Assembly: GCA_964462525.1 (NCBI GenBank)
Contig: CAYWWY010000004.1
Span: 184,835-248,834, forward strand
Reading direction: 5' to 3'
DNA length: 64,000 nucleotides
Source of the DNA: CAYWWY01 sp964462525
Lineage (GTDB): Bacteria > Thermotogota > Thermotogae > MWEM01
Each line of letters begins with the position of its first letter. Position 1 is the stretch's first letter. The position numbers and the translations under genes were made by a program. The notes below the pieces were generated by a model. That model had not been told where the DNA came from and did no database searches. It was given only the letters and a program-made list of their open reading frames with translations. Below are positions 18,901 through 27,210 of this stretch, in pieces.

Positions 18901-20650
18901 ATCTCAATTCAACGAAATGGCGAGCAAGTTATCCAAATCCTTCATCAGCGCCATCCCGAGCACCATCAGCCAGAAGGTTCAGGATATGCTCATGGAATGT
19001 GGAAAATTCTTCCATGTGGATCGTACCTACGTATTTCGTGTGTCTGAGGACGGGCAAACCTTTTCCAACGCCTATGAATGGTGCGCTTTGGATATTCCTC
19101 CTCAAAAAGAATCTCTTCAAGAGGTTCCCGCATCGGGCCTGCAATGGATGCTTAAACAAATGAACGAAAAGGGATATGCGCAAATCGATGCTTCTGAAAG
19201 GCTTTCCAAAAAGGAACAACAGGAACAAGGGGCTTTCGATCATCGATTGCTCATCGACCGTTCTGGAAAGCGGGGGGTTCAAACCATGCTCGTCGTTCCC
19301 CTTTTTGACCTTCGCGGGTCCATCACGGGTTTTTTTGGTCTTGATACGATACGAAGCACCAAGCGATGGAATCCCGAAATCATTCCTTTGATTCAAGTAC
19401 TCGCAGACCTCCTCTCCGACGCATTTCACAAGGTACGTTTGGAAGAGGAATGGCTGGAAGCCAGACATAGGGCAGATGAAGCGAACCGAGCCAAAAGCCG
19501 GTTTGTATCCAATATTTCGCACGAGATTCGCACACCGCTAAATAGCGTGATCGGGTTTTCTCACCTACTGGAACACACCTCCATGAGCCCACAACAATAT
19601 GAGTATGTGGGACACATTTCCTCATCGGCCAAGACTCTTTTGGCTTTGGTGAGCGATATTCTCGATCTATCGAAAATCGAAGCGGGAAGAATGGAAGTTC
19701 AGCAAAAACCCGCTTCGATCGAAGAGGTGTGTAAAACTGCCCTGGGATCGGTTCAGATTGCTGCCGAATCCAAGAATCTAAGCATTCAGTTGGAAATCCA
19801 TCCCTCGCTTCGGGATATATTGATCGTGACCGATCCCGACCGCTTGAGGCAAGTTCTGGTCAATCTGCTGGGCAATGCGGTCAAGTTCACCTCCGAAGGC
19901 GCAGTCTCCTTGATTGCGTCCTTGGAACAGTCTTTTAAGCCGAATGGAGAAGGTTCTATCCGGTTCTCTGTCAGGGATTCGGGACCGGGAATTGATCACA
20001 GGGACCAGCCTCGCCTTTTTGAAGAATTCTATCAGGTAGATAGCTCTTCCACACGGAGATTTGGAGGCGCCGGACTAGGGCTTGCGATCTCACAACGTAT
20101 CTTAAAGCTAATGGATACTCGCCTTCAGCTTGTCAGTCAACCGGGAAGGGGCACAACCTTTTCATTTCTCATCAAGGCACGAAAAATTCTAGATCCGCCG
20201 ATGCTTTTTTCAGCCGAATCTTCCGTACCTTCGAAACGCAAGAATAGCATAGCCGCCGGTTGGCAAGAAAAAGAATGGATCGTTCTGATCGCGGAAGATC
20301 ATTCGCTCAACATGAAACTGATCAAGGCGCTTCTTTCCAAGAATCTACCGCGCGCAACCATAATCGAAGCGAAAACAGGCCGTGAAGCAGTTGATCAAAC
20401 CAGGAAAAAAACACCGGATCTGATCTTGATGGATCTGCTCATGCCTGAAATGGATGGAATCCAGGCCGCCAAGAGCATCCGCGATGAGGAAAGACAAGGC
20501 CATATTCCCATTATTGCTCTGACAGCCGCTGCAGAGACCACTGATCGGACCCGATGCTTCGAAGCGGGTATGGACGGGTATCTGACCAAACCCATTGTCT
20601 TGGGAGATCTTCTTTCGGAACTCCAGAAATGGTTTGAGCAAGACCCATAA
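15983..20650 (+). CDS. Giant soluble PAS/GAF hybrid histidine kinase
   Basis: A 1555-residue sensor with no obvious membrane segment. Rough order: PAS (5-100), GAF-like (125-280), PAS/PAC (290-415), GAF (430-590), three PAS units (600-725, 730-845, 850-965), GAF (975-1145), HisKA with H1180 in NISHEIRTPLNS, HATPase (about 1285-1400), and receiver with D1484 in LILMDLLMPEMDG. The PAS unit near 780-800 contains PCSFCPNH, a Cys pair that might bind metal or sense redox state. The two later GAF domains share the ANTFEWCA-like and SLIAVPM-like patterns and may be internal duplicates. ATG 15983 follows GAGGGTGGGATC; an upstream TTG is less likely. No dedicated output protein adjoins it. Confidence 0.88.
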   Translation: MSQKGPNPFQWFFQSAPVGFAQKKVIFSSHRKPEDFIFQDINPAFEQMTGLSYSQIIGKSFRQLFPNQDITPWIVLCQKAIEHNGEQETVQSFRFLGRQVLAKGFVQDSERFFLTLSFDAQEPKRVQDTQPHLPYTIEGIGVPSINNQIRLLSGAVYSVFNLYDEDNLFCRTVDIAGEKELLVQISKEMGSSILGKRWRCDPDHTTQFADRAITRFAGLIAYAGAMIPPLDIARIEALLDIGEIVVIPIKKARRLFGNFTLFMKPGADLENEHLLEPYAQQVGLLLTHSIAERKLKKTQAQLMNIISNVPGIVFRSKFQGEEPMELVSDGSWVLTGYASDDPIFASRTSFSSMIHPDDRESVRLAIEKAVETNTSYEVIYRIHTQDGAVKWIQERGQLVWEKEGQIWLDGVMVDITQQQEAQRQQDMQTHLQNILLRISNTFINEPLESIGSAIQSALHDLASFVGADRAYIYDYDFEKLTCTNTFEWCAPGILPQIDHMQNVSLNIQPEWVRAHRKGNSISLPNLASLPSSKAKKSLQSRQIQSLIAVPMMKEGECVGFVGFDSVRTTHRYSDMEESLLDLFTQMLVNLKIRQESQAQLRKSEGQYRAIAEDTPAMICRSLPDTRHEFVNRAYCEYYGRTPESLLGTPFLDLIPHEQRERVRRNLAQLTKESPSITHEHQADAPDGKGIRWHRWTNRALFDDDGRLVSYQSVGIDITEERNVQDALRLAHERLQTVIDSLDATIYIADMDSYEVLLVNRYGSQKWGDFTGTKCWQTMHKDQSGPCSFCPNHRLLDPEGTPTGIHRWEHRNQIDGRWYECWDQAIEWVDGRMVHMAVASDITERKVMELELRNSKERYQDLFRAGIEGLAIHDEGVIREVNPSLERMLGYAREELVGKLVTQFVHPDDQNITWKFKNQDYPVPIELRMFRKNGEMIFVEAEAKDFLFEGKNMRITGIQDITRRKIAEEAIIEQSQFNEMASKLSKSFISAIPSTISQKVQDMLMECGKFFHVDRTYVFRVSEDGQTFSNAYEWCALDIPPQKESLQEVPASGLQWMLKQMNEKGYAQIDASERLSKKEQQEQGAFDHRLLIDRSGKRGVQTMLVVPLFDLRGSITGFFGLDTIRSTKRWNPEIIPLIQVLADLLSDAFHKVRLEEEWLEARHRADEANRAKSRFVSNISHEIRTPLNSVIGFSHLLEHTSMSPQQYEYVGHISSSAKTLLALVSDILDLSKIEAGRMEVQQKPASIEEVCKTALGSVQIAAESKNLSIQLEIHPSLRDILIVTDPDRLRQVLVNLLGNAVKFTSEGAVSLIASLEQSFKPNGEGSIRFSVRDSGPGIDHRDQPRLFEEFYQVDSSSTRRFGGAGLGLAISQRILKLMDTRLQLVSQPGRGTTFSFLIKARKILDPPMLFSAESSVPSKRKNSIAAGWQEKEWIVLIAEDHSLNMKLIKALLSKNLPRATIIEAKTGREAVDQTRKKTPDLILMDLLMPEMDGIQAAKSIRDEERQGHIPIIALTAAAETTDRTRCFEAGMDGYLTKPIVLGDLLSELQKWFEQDP

Positions 20651-20712
20651 GTTTCGCAACGAATACAGAGATTGGGGAATGAGATCCGCTCGCTCTTCAT
20701 TGGCGGTTGTGA

Positions 20713-20718
20713 TATAAT
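20713..20718 (+). promoter_or_regulatory. Extended -10 promoter of the PflA-like gene
   Basis: TGATATAAT fits TGnTATAAT, about 31 bases before ATG 20749. No good -35 is seen. Confidence 0.5.
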
Positions 20719-20748
20719 CGGGCATAAGATTTTCGCAAGGAGATTGAT

Positions 20749-21633
20749 ATGCTGCCGGAACAACCATTGTATAGCCAATGGGAGAGCGATCAGTGGAAGG
20801 CCCTCCATACCTGGATGAAGCAACACATTACAAACTGCAGGCTTTGCCCAAGAAACTGCGGCGCGAATCGCCTTGCGAGCCAGGGAGCGTGCGGGCAAAC
20901 GGACATGCCTCGGCTCTCCAACGCCGTGGTCCACACAGGGGAAGAACCTCCTTTGATTGAAGGAACCGGCGCCGGCGCCGTCTTTTTTTCCGGGTGCAGT
21001 ATGCATTGCGTGTATTGTCAAAACTTTGGGTTCTCGCAGAAAAACATTGGCCGGACGATGAGGGTGCATGAGTTGACAGATACGTTTTTGCGTCTTCAAG
21101 AACAAGGCGTCTCCAATCTGGATCTAGTTACGCCCACCCCCCATTTGCCAGGAATTGTCGAGGCGATTCAGATCGGCAAAGAACGCGGGTTGCGTCTACC
21201 GATTGTGTACAACACCAGCAGCTATGAAAGTGTGGAAACCCTAAATCAATTGGATGGATTGGTGGATCTTTACCTTGCCGATATCCGATATACACGCGAT
21301 GAGATTGGCCATCGGTACTCGGGAGTCCGTGATTACTGGTCAGTTGCCCAAAAGGCCCTTCAGGAGATGTACCGGCAGGTGGGCGCCAAACGGATGATTG
21401 TGCGCATGTTGGTTCTTCCGACTTTTGAGCCAATGATTCGGGACGGATTGGAGTTTTTGGCCTTGAATTTGTCGACTTCAGTTTTCATATCTTTGATGGC
21501 TCAATATTTTCCGGTATACAAAGCTTTGGGCGATTCTCGGATCGGAAGAAAATTGACCGCGATCGAGTACGATCAAGCCCAACAATACCTGGAGGAGATG
21601 GGGTTTTCCAATGGTTGGGTTCAGGAATACTGA
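20749..21633 (+). CDS. PflA/PflX-like radical SAM protein
   Basis: A 294-residue radical SAM protein of the pyruvate-formate-lyase-activase-like COG1313 group. The cluster-binding motif CSMHCVYCQ (CX3CX2C) lies near residues 83-91, preceded by an N-terminal Cys-rich stretch CRLCPRNCGANR and a GACG segment that may bind a second cluster. ATG 20749 follows AAGGAGATTGAT. No glycyl-radical enzyme is adjacent, so the substrate cannot be inferred from context. It differs from the AMMECR1-linked radical SAM protein at 32107. The following phosphoesterase gene starts 37 bases later. Confidence 0.85.
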   Translation: MLPEQPLYSQWESDQWKALHTWMKQHITNCRLCPRNCGANRLASQGACGQTDMPRLSNAVVHTGEEPPLIEGTGAGAVFFSGCSMHCVYCQNFGFSQKNIGRTMRVHELTDTFLRLQEQGVSNLDLVTPTPHLPGIVEAIQIGKERGLRLPIVYNTSSYESVETLNQLDGLVDLYLADIRYTRDEIGHRYSGVRDYWSVAQKALQEMYRQVGAKRMIVRMLVLPTFEPMIRDGLEFLALNLSTSVFISLMAQYFPVYKALGDSRIGRKLTAIEYDQAQQYLEEMGFSNGWVQEY

Positions 21634-21670
21634 TCATACCCATTTTTTGTGTTCCCTAGGAGGGATTGCT

Positions 21671-23053
21671 ATGCAGAAAATCTATTGGGTTATGAACCGG
21701 CATTTACCGGTTTGGATCGTCGCTTTGATATTGTTGTCGATGCCCATCAGCTTGATTGGCGGAGGATTCCCACTGCGGATTGCAATCATGGCTGATCCCC
21801 ATTTGTTTCCCCAGGAGTTGAATCCCAAAGGGGCAGCCTTTGAACGATATGTCAGCAATGATCGGAAACTGCTGGCAGAGAGCGAGGCGATTCTCGAAAG
21901 CGCCATTCGGGATATTCTCAAACACAAACCCGATATGGTGCTCATTCCCGGAGATTTGACAAAAGACGCGGAACGGATCGCACACGAGCGGATGGTCGAA
22001 ATCCTCGAAATCTTTTCGCGCCATGGCATCCCAGTTTTTGTTGTTCCGGGAAACCATGATATCCTCAATCCACATGCTTTCCGCTACGAAGGCGATGCGC
22101 GTATCCGTGTTCCAACCATCAGCCCCGAAGAATTTTCTCAGCTGTATTGGGACTTTGGATATGGACAAGCCCTCCAGCAAGATCCTCATTCGCTCAGCTA
22201 CTTGGTCGAACCGGTTCCATGGCTCTGGGTGTTGTGTATCGACAGCGCCATCTATGAAGACAACAAGAGTTTGGGGTATCCGGTCGTGGCAGGGCGCATC
22301 CGTGGTCCAACCCTGCAATGGATCCTTGAGATCATGGAAGAAGCAGAAAAACAAGGCAAACGGGTGATTGCGCAACTCCATCATGGAGTGGTCGCTCACT
22401 TCGACGCCCAACCCCTTGCTTTCCCGGAGTGGCTGATCGAAGATTGGGAAGAGACTGCGACGATTCTCGCGGACGCGGGGTTGTCGATTGTCTTTACCGG
22501 CCATTTTCACGCTCAAGACGTTTCCTTGCTTGAAACGGAGCAAGGAAATCGGATTTTTGACATACTAACCGGATCATTGGTCACTTTTCCCAATCCATGG
22601 AGAATGGTCGAGATTACGGAAGACTTTCTTGTTCGGATTGCCAGCCACAGAATCACAGAGATCGATTTCGATACGCAAGGAATGCCCTTTGCCCAATATT
22701 CGGAAGAGATGCTGGTCAGGGGTTTGTTGGCACAGACGGAATGGCTGGCTATCGAGTTTTTTGAACGGATGGGGAATGATCCGGAAGAAGCGAGAAAGAT
22801 CGCTCAGACCTTTGTTGAAATGCGCATAGCTGGAGTGGGAATTGCGGATATCGCCGTGAATCTCTTGAAACGGGTCCTTCAAGGGGATCAGAGACCGGAT
22901 TTCCTTACAGGCCTGGCTGCGCAGGTCCTGGTTCATTCGGAACACCCGGTCTTTCAAGAAGTAGGCCAATTGCTGCAGGGTTTGGCTTATGACACCTTTC
23001 CACCCGACAACAACTTGACCATATGCTGGAATACACGAGAGGTGATCCAGTAA
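21671..23053 (+). CDS. Exported or membrane-anchored calcineurin-like phosphoesterase
   Basis: A 460-residue metallophosphoesterase with an N-terminal hydrophobic segment (about residues 12-32), either an uncleaved anchor or a signal peptide. The motifs are present in order: MADPHLF, IPGDLTKDAE, VPGNHD, QLHHGVV and TGHFHAQD. The C-terminal 150 residues are helical and have no motif I recognise. ATG 21671 follows AGGAGGGATTGCT; the frame extends upstream into the PflA-like gene but lacks a good start there. Probably acts outside the cytoplasmic membrane on phosphate esters or nucleotides. It converges on leuS with a 12-base gap. Confidence 0.82.
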   Translation: MQKIYWVMNRHLPVWIVALILLSMPISLIGGGFPLRIAIMADPHLFPQELNPKGAAFERYVSNDRKLLAESEAILESAIRDILKHKPDMVLIPGDLTKDAERIAHERMVEILEIFSRHGIPVFVVPGNHDILNPHAFRYEGDARIRVPTISPEEFSQLYWDFGYGQALQQDPHSLSYLVEPVPWLWVLCIDSAIYEDNKSLGYPVVAGRIRGPTLQWILEIMEEAEKQGKRVIAQLHHGVVAHFDAQPLAFPEWLIEDWEETATILADAGLSIVFTGHFHAQDVSLLETEQGNRIFDILTGSLVTFPNPWRMVEITEDFLVRIASHRITEIDFDTQGMPFAQYSEEMLVRGLLAQTEWLAIEFFERMGNDPEEARKIAQTFVEMRIAGVGIADIAVNLLKRVLQGDQRPDFLTGLAAQVLVHSEHPVFQEVGQLLQGLAYDTFPPDNNLTICWNTREVIQ

Positions 23054-23065
23054 CCTTCCTGATAA

Positions 23066-25450
23066 TTACTTGGCTTTCCCCAAGATCAGGTTGATGATCT
23101 TTCCTGGGACATAGATGACTTTGACAATCGACTTTCCATCCAATTGACTGAAAAGCCGAGGTTCTTTTTGGATTGCTTCCATGATTTCGCCTTGGGTAGC
23201 ATTCGGATGAATGGTGAGGGTCAGGCGATGCTTGCCTTGGATCTGAACCGGCAATTCAATATCCGCTGTTGCCAGGTATTGATCGTAACCCTCCGGATAG
23301 CCCGAATTTAAAATCGTTCCGCTTTCCCCCATACCGCTATGAATTTCCTCGGCAAGAAAGGGGGCAAACAGCGACAGCATTCGAGCAAAGTCCAGCAAAA
23401 GCAGTTTTTCGATTGATTCTTCTTTGCCTGCTTCATTGACGAACTCCATGAGCGCAGCAATCGCTACATTGTACTTCAAATGCTCCACAGAATGGGAAAA
23501 CCGTTCGATGGTACGAGCCATTTTGATTATCAAAGACTGTGAAGATCTTCCTTGAGGCAGCTGTGCGAGATCCCAGACCTTGCTCAAAAAGCGCTTGATC
23601 GCATCCATCCCCCCATCCCGAAAGTCACCCCCTTCCATAAAGTTGCCCATAAACATCAGGTAGGTCCGCAAGCAATCCACCCCATGGGAATCGAAATAGT
23701 CGTTGGGAATGACCATATTGCCTTTGGATTTGGCCATTTTGCTGCCATCCCGTACGATCATTCCGTGGCCGCGAAAATGCGGGAAGGGTTCTTCAAAAGG
23801 TATGATGCCCAAATCACTGAGAGCCATCGCAATGAACCGAGCATACATCAAATGGAGCATGGCATGCTCATTGCCTCCAATATACATATCAACCGGGTAC
23901 CACTTTTGGATAATTTCTTCTCGGAACGGGACGTCTTCATCTTTTGGAGAAGCGTAGCGCAGATAGTACCATGCGGAGTCTAGAAAATTGTCGTTTACAT
24001 CCGTTTCTCTTCGAGCCGATCCTCCGCATGTGGGACATGTTGTATTGACAAAGGTCTCGTTACGAGCCAAAGGAGATTTTCCGCTGCCGTCAGGGACAAA
24101 ATCGTCGGTCAACGGAAGAAGAACGGGCAGGTCCTCTTCGGGAACTGGTACAATCCCGCAGGCATCACAGTAGATGATCGGAATGGGCGGTCCCCAATAT
24201 CTTTGGCGAGAGATACACCAGTCATGGAGGTGATATGTGATCGCCTTGCGCGTATCGGGATGGGTTTCTTCGACTCGTTCAATGAACTCCTCACTCTTCC
24301 ATCCGGAAAAAGGTCCGCTATCGATCATCTCGCCAAGCGCCCCATAAGGAAGATCGGAATCAGCGCACGCGATGACCTTGCGGATCTGCAAACCGTATTT
24401 TTTCGCAAAGGCATAGTCTCGTTCATCATGGGCTGGTACGCCCATTACAGCACCCGAACCATATCGGGCAAGCACATAGTCCCCCACCCACAGTGGAATT
24501 CGCTCCCCAGTGTAGGGATGGATGACATACCGCCCCAAAAAAAGACCTGTTTTTTCGCGTTTGATCGATGTTCGCTCCACTTCGTCCATGGCTTGCGTCT
24601 TTTGAATAAAGGCATCCAGTTGTTCTCTCAGTTCTTCCGATACCAAAGACTCAATGCCCGGATACTCCGGAGCGATTGCCATGAAGGTGACTCCGAATAC
24701 CGTATCCGGTCGGGTGGTAAAAGCCTGAATTTGATCTGACGACTGTTCCACCGGAAAGGAGATTGTCGCTCCGGCGGACCGTCCGATCCAACTCTTCTGG
24801 AGATTTCTCGTGACATCGGTCCAATCCAACCGTTCCAGATTATCCAGCAATCGGTCCGCGTATTGGGTGATGGTGAAAAACCATTGGCTCATCCTTCTTT
24901 GTTCCACACGGTTGCTGCATCGCTCGCACTCTCCGTCGATCACTTGTTCATCAGCCAAAACGGTTTTGCAGCATGGACACCAGTTCACTTCAGACATCCG
25001 CTTCTCAGCAAGCCCTGCTTTGTATAGCTGAAGGAAGATCCATTGTGTCCACCGATAGTATTCTGGTTGGGTCGTATTGATCTCGCTGTTCCAATCCATG
25101 ATCGTCCCGATTTTCTTAAGCTGCTCTTCTCGAAAAAACTCAATGCTCTTCGGAGTGAGTCGGGAAGGATTCTCCCCCAGCCTCAAAGCATAATTCTCAC
25201 TGTGAATCCCAAAGGCGTCAAAACCAATGGGTTCATAGACATCGTATCCTTGAAGCTTCTTATACCGGCCGTACACATCCGATCCGATAAAAGAAAACAT
25301 ATTCCCAATATGCAACCCGCCTGCCGATGGATAGGGAAACATCATCAGATTGATAAATGGTTTGGGGGCATGCTCCAAATCAACGGCAAAAGGTCGTTTT
25401 CTTTCATAATAGGATTGCCATTTGGCTTCAATGCTGCGAAAATCGTACAT
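23066..25450 (-). CDS. leuS: Leucyl-tRNA synthetase
   Basis: A 794-residue class I synthetase that charges tRNA-Leu. The HIGH-type motif is in SAGGLHIGNMFSF near residue 45, and the KMSKS motif is present as KMAKSKGN. A zinc-knuckle-like CPCC...CERC pair and a connective editing domain (TTRPDTVFGVTFMAIAPE) are visible. The C-terminal domain ends GKIINLILGK, normal for bacterial LeuS. ATG 25450 follows GGAGGCGATT; an in-frame extension to 25522 is not supported. No T-box or other leader structure is evident, and the next minus-strand gene ends 13 bases upstream. Confidence 0.95.
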   Translation of the reverse strand: MYDFRSIEAKWQSYYERKRPFAVDLEHAPKPFINLMMFPYPSAGGLHIGNMFSFIGSDVYGRYKKLQGYDVYEPIGFDAFGIHSENYALRLGENPSRLTPKSIEFFREEQLKKIGTIMDWNSEINTTQPEYYRWTQWIFLQLYKAGLAEKRMSEVNWCPCCKTVLADEQVIDGECERCSNRVEQRRMSQWFFTITQYADRLLDNLERLDWTDVTRNLQKSWIGRSAGATISFPVEQSSDQIQAFTTRPDTVFGVTFMAIAPEYPGIESLVSEELREQLDAFIQKTQAMDEVERTSIKREKTGLFLGRYVIHPYTGERIPLWVGDYVLARYGSGAVMGVPAHDERDYAFAKKYGLQIRKVIACADSDLPYGALGEMIDSGPFSGWKSEEFIERVEETHPDTRKAITYHLHDWCISRQRYWGPPIPIIYCDACGIVPVPEEDLPVLLPLTDDFVPDGSGKSPLARNETFVNTTCPTCGGSARRETDVNDNFLDSAWYYLRYASPKDEDVPFREEIIQKWYPVDMYIGGNEHAMLHLMYARFIAMALSDLGIIPFEEPFPHFRGHGMIVRDGSKMAKSKGNMVIPNDYFDSHGVDCLRTYLMFMGNFMEGGDFRDGGMDAIKRFLSKVWDLAQLPQGRSSQSLIIKMARTIERFSHSVEHLKYNVAIAALMEFVNEAGKEESIEKLLLLDFARMLSLFAPFLAEEIHSGMGESGTILNSGYPEGYDQYLATADIELPVQIQGKHRLTLTIHPNATQGEIMEAIQKEPRLFSQLDGKSIVKVIYVPGKIINLILGKAK

Positions 25451-25463
25451 AATCGCCTCCGCG

Positions 25464-25889
25464 TCAGGATATAGTGTGGGGATTCCAATCTGGCATCGCC
25501 ATCGAACCCGCTCGATCCCCAATCTCTACAGATAGTTCGAACTGTTCCATGCTCACCCGGCGGTGGATCATTTCCCGGAACTGGTGGAAGACATCCGGAT
25601 CTTCATGATGCCTGGCTCTTTGGATGAGTTCCAACGGAATCCTACGCGCAGGATCGTACCCATCAAAGATCACCAATTGGACATCGATATCGGTGAGTCC
25701 GGCTTCAGCCATATGTTCTTCCCCAAAGACCGCTTCGAAGGCCAAGAATATTTCATCATCGGTGATCCCCAATTGGGATAGTGATTGGGATACTTTTTCC
25801 ATAAGGTCTGCGGGGTGAGCATGACCATTCATCATTTCTCGAATGATCATGAGCATAGTCACTTCTAGTAGGTCCGTATCGTACTTCAA
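25464..25889 (-). CDS. Conserved-looking protein of unknown function upstream of leuS
   Basis: A 141-residue soluble, mildly acidic protein I do not recognise. It begins KYDTDLLEV with a helix rich in Met and Ile, then an acidic LTDIDVQLVIFDGYDPARRIP block and a His-rich RARHHEDPDVFHQF stretch that could bind metal. A TTG at 25889 lies seven bases after GGAG; a GTG three bases further upstream is the alternative. An extended -10 promoter sits 35 bases before it, and it is followed after 13 bases by leuS, so the two may be co-transcribed. Confidence 0.55.
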   Translation of the reverse strand: MKYDTDLLEVTMLMIIREMMNGHAHPADLMEKVSQSLSQLGITDDEIFLAFEAVFGEEHMAEAGLTDIDVQLVIFDGYDPARRIPLELIQRARHHEDPDVFHQFREMIHRRVSMEQFELSVEIGDRAGSMAMPDWNPHTIS

Positions 25890-25923
25890 CACAAAGCTCC
25901 TTTCGTGCGAAAGATCGAAAGGT

Positions 25924-25929
25924 ATTATA
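25924..25929 (-). promoter_or_regulatory. Extended -10 promoter of the unknown gene-leuS unit
   Basis: TGGTATAAT on the minus strand fits TGnTATAAT, close upstream of the start at 25889. Confidence 0.5.
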
Positions 25930-25989
25930 CCACGTTTGCTCGGAAACCGGGCTGGTTTGGATGGATGCACAAAGGGTAGGGGTTGGGGA

Positions 25990-26595
25990 TCAAGCGAGTC
26001 GGTCGAGTTGTTCACCAATAGCCTGGGCCGGCGCATCATCGTACGAAGTGGCTTCGGTGTGTGGTGTTCTTCGGGTCCGTGTTACCGTCTCGCCCCCTGC
26101 GGTATAGATCCTGCCACATTCGGGGCAGACGTCCATATGGATGGTGACCGATTGGGAGATTACTTCCAATTGATCATCCGAGTCCGCTTTGGCTTTTTCT
26201 TGATGCACATGTTCCTGTTCGTGGGCATTGACCATTGTGAAAGAGTGTTCAGGCGGGATATGTTGGGGGGTTTGAAAAGAAACACCGGAATCATCCGAAT
26301 CATCCTGATATCTTCGATTCGAACAGGTTTCGCATTCGTCAATCCCCAGTCGTTTGTCCAGCTTTGTTTGGAGATCATGTTCCAACCGTTCCGAGATGGA
26401 TTGGCTGTATGCTACTTGACCCCGGGGTTGTTCGTACATAGGAGTCCGCTGAAACTGCTCCCCCCAATGATTTTGGATCCGATGGGGTGCAATTTCGGAA
26501 GTGGGTGAATTGGAACGATTGGGATGAGGATGGGCTACAGGCGCGGACGTATTTGGGGTGAAACGATAAACCGCGAGATCTGTTCCAACTCTCAT
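25990..26595 (-). CDS. Cys/HExEH-motif protein, putative metal-binding
   Basis: A 201-residue protein. Its first 75 residues are low-complexity and rich in Pro, Asn, Gln and His. The rest carries a CETCSNRRYQD motif, an AHEQEHV motif resembling a short metalloprotease signature, and a CPECGRIYTAGG motif. The order Cys pair, SDDSGVSF, HExEH, SQSVTI, CPECGR matches from memory a widespread unnamed family of Firmicutes-type proteins of unknown function. Two ATGs are adjacent; the one at 26595 lies six bases after AGGAGG. Promoter at 26632-26637 with a palindrome between it and the start. Peptidase activity is unproven. Confidence 0.65.
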   Translation of the reverse strand: MRVGTDLAVYRFTPNTSAPVAHPHPNRSNSPTSEIAPHRIQNHWGEQFQRTPMYEQPRGQVAYSQSISERLEHDLQTKLDKRLGIDECETCSNRRYQDDSDDSGVSFQTPQHIPPEHSFTMVNAHEQEHVHQEKAKADSDDQLEVISQSVTIHMDVCPECGRIYTAGGETVTRTRRTPHTEATSYDDAPAQAIGEQLDRLA

Positions 26596-26617
26596 CATAC
26601 ACCTCCTCGTTTCATTT

Positions 26618-26629
26618 CAGAGCGCTCTG
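26618..26629. promoter_or_regulatory. 12-bp perfect palindrome, possible operator
   Basis: CAGAGCGCTCTG lies just downstream of the minus-strand -10 at 26632-26637 and before the Shine-Dalgarno, close to the expected transcription start. The position suits a repressor site; no regulator is known. Confidence 0.35.
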
Positions 26630-26631
26630 CT

Positions 26632-26637
26632 ATTATA
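26632..26637 (-). promoter_or_regulatory. Extended -10 promoter of the HExEH protein gene
   Basis: TGATATAAT on the minus strand fits TGnTATAAT, 37 bases before the start at 26595. Confidence 0.5.
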
Positions 26638-26710
26638 TCACAAGACGAAGGGTTATGAAGATTTCCTCTCATTCTTGCCAATCATTCTCTGTTTCCCCTG
26701 CGAGCGCACT

Positions 26711-27073
26711 TTATTCTTCGGAATCGTCCTCGCCCTCATCATCTTCCCACTGCTCCGGCATAGGTTCGGGCCCTTCTTCATCCCAAGGGCTCGTTGAAAA
26801 AGCCAATGGCTGTACAGAAGGACCCTCCACAGCCAACGCCCCCCCTTTGGGAATCCTCCGGCCCGATTCTTTGACTCGGTGTTTAATGGCTTCCAGTTCC
26901 TCGCTTGAAAGATGCGCATACATCCGTTTCCAGCTTTCATATGCTGCCATACGGATGGAATACCGTTCGCATACTTCTTCGGGAGGCTTTGTTTTGGCCT
27001 CTTCCAGAATAGCCAGAATAAATTCGACGCTGCCAAAAGGATGGTTGATTCTCCCTTCCTGTCCGTTTGTCAC
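26711..27073 (-). CDS. Small protein with helix-turn-helix-like start and acidic tail
   Basis: A 120-residue protein of unknown function. Residues about 12-60 (FGSVEFILAILEEAKTKPP, CERYSIRMAAYESWKRM) look like a helix-turn-helix of the transposase-OrfA or small-regulator kind. The last 25 residues are strongly acidic, with repeated Glu and Asp. The start is probably GTG at 27073 after GAGGTGGGTT. A TATAAT at 27117-27122 lies upstream, back to back with the HAD-gene promoter. No transposase partner or inverted repeats are nearby, so I do not call an IS element. Confidence 0.5.
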   Translation of the reverse strand: MTNGQEGRINHPFGSVEFILAILEEAKTKPPEEVCERYSIRMAAYESWKRMYAHLSSEELEAIKHRVKESGRRIPKGGALAVEGPSVQPLAFSTSPWDEEGPEPMPEQWEDDEGEDDSEE

Positions 27074-27116
27074 AACCCACCTCTTTGCATGAGAAGTTTT
27101 GGATCTCTATGTCTGT

Positions 27117-27122
27117 ATTATA
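27117..27122 (-). promoter_or_regulatory. -10 element of the small acidic-tail gene
   Basis: TATAAT on the minus strand (context CAGTATAATAC) about 44 bases before GTG 27073; -35 weak. Confidence 0.4.
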
Positions 27123-27186
27123 CTGGATGGGACGAAAAAAAAGCGCTTTTCTATGAAAAATGTTTCTTTTATGGGTGAAAATCAGG

Positions 27187-27192
27187 TATAAT
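27187..27192 (+). promoter_or_regulatory. -10 element of the HAD phosphatase gene
   Basis: TATAAT (context AGGTATAATTC) 18 bases before TTG 27211, divergent from the promoter at 27117. The short distance means a very short leader; -35 weak. Confidence 0.4.
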
Positions 27193-27210
27193 TCAGAGGA
27201 GGTGTTTGCA

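Noticed and set aside
21704..22543. Minus-strand open frame opposite the exported phosphoesterase
   Set aside because: The plus strand carries all five metallophosphoesterase motifs; the antisense frame shows none.
25843..26508. Plus-strand frame across two small minus-strand genes
   Set aside because: It runs through two minus-strand promoters and genes with proper starts; low-quality composition and no start signal.
26711..27073. Possible insertion-sequence OrfA
   Set aside because: Only a weak helix-turn-helix resemblance; no transposase partner, terminal inverted repeats or target duplication.
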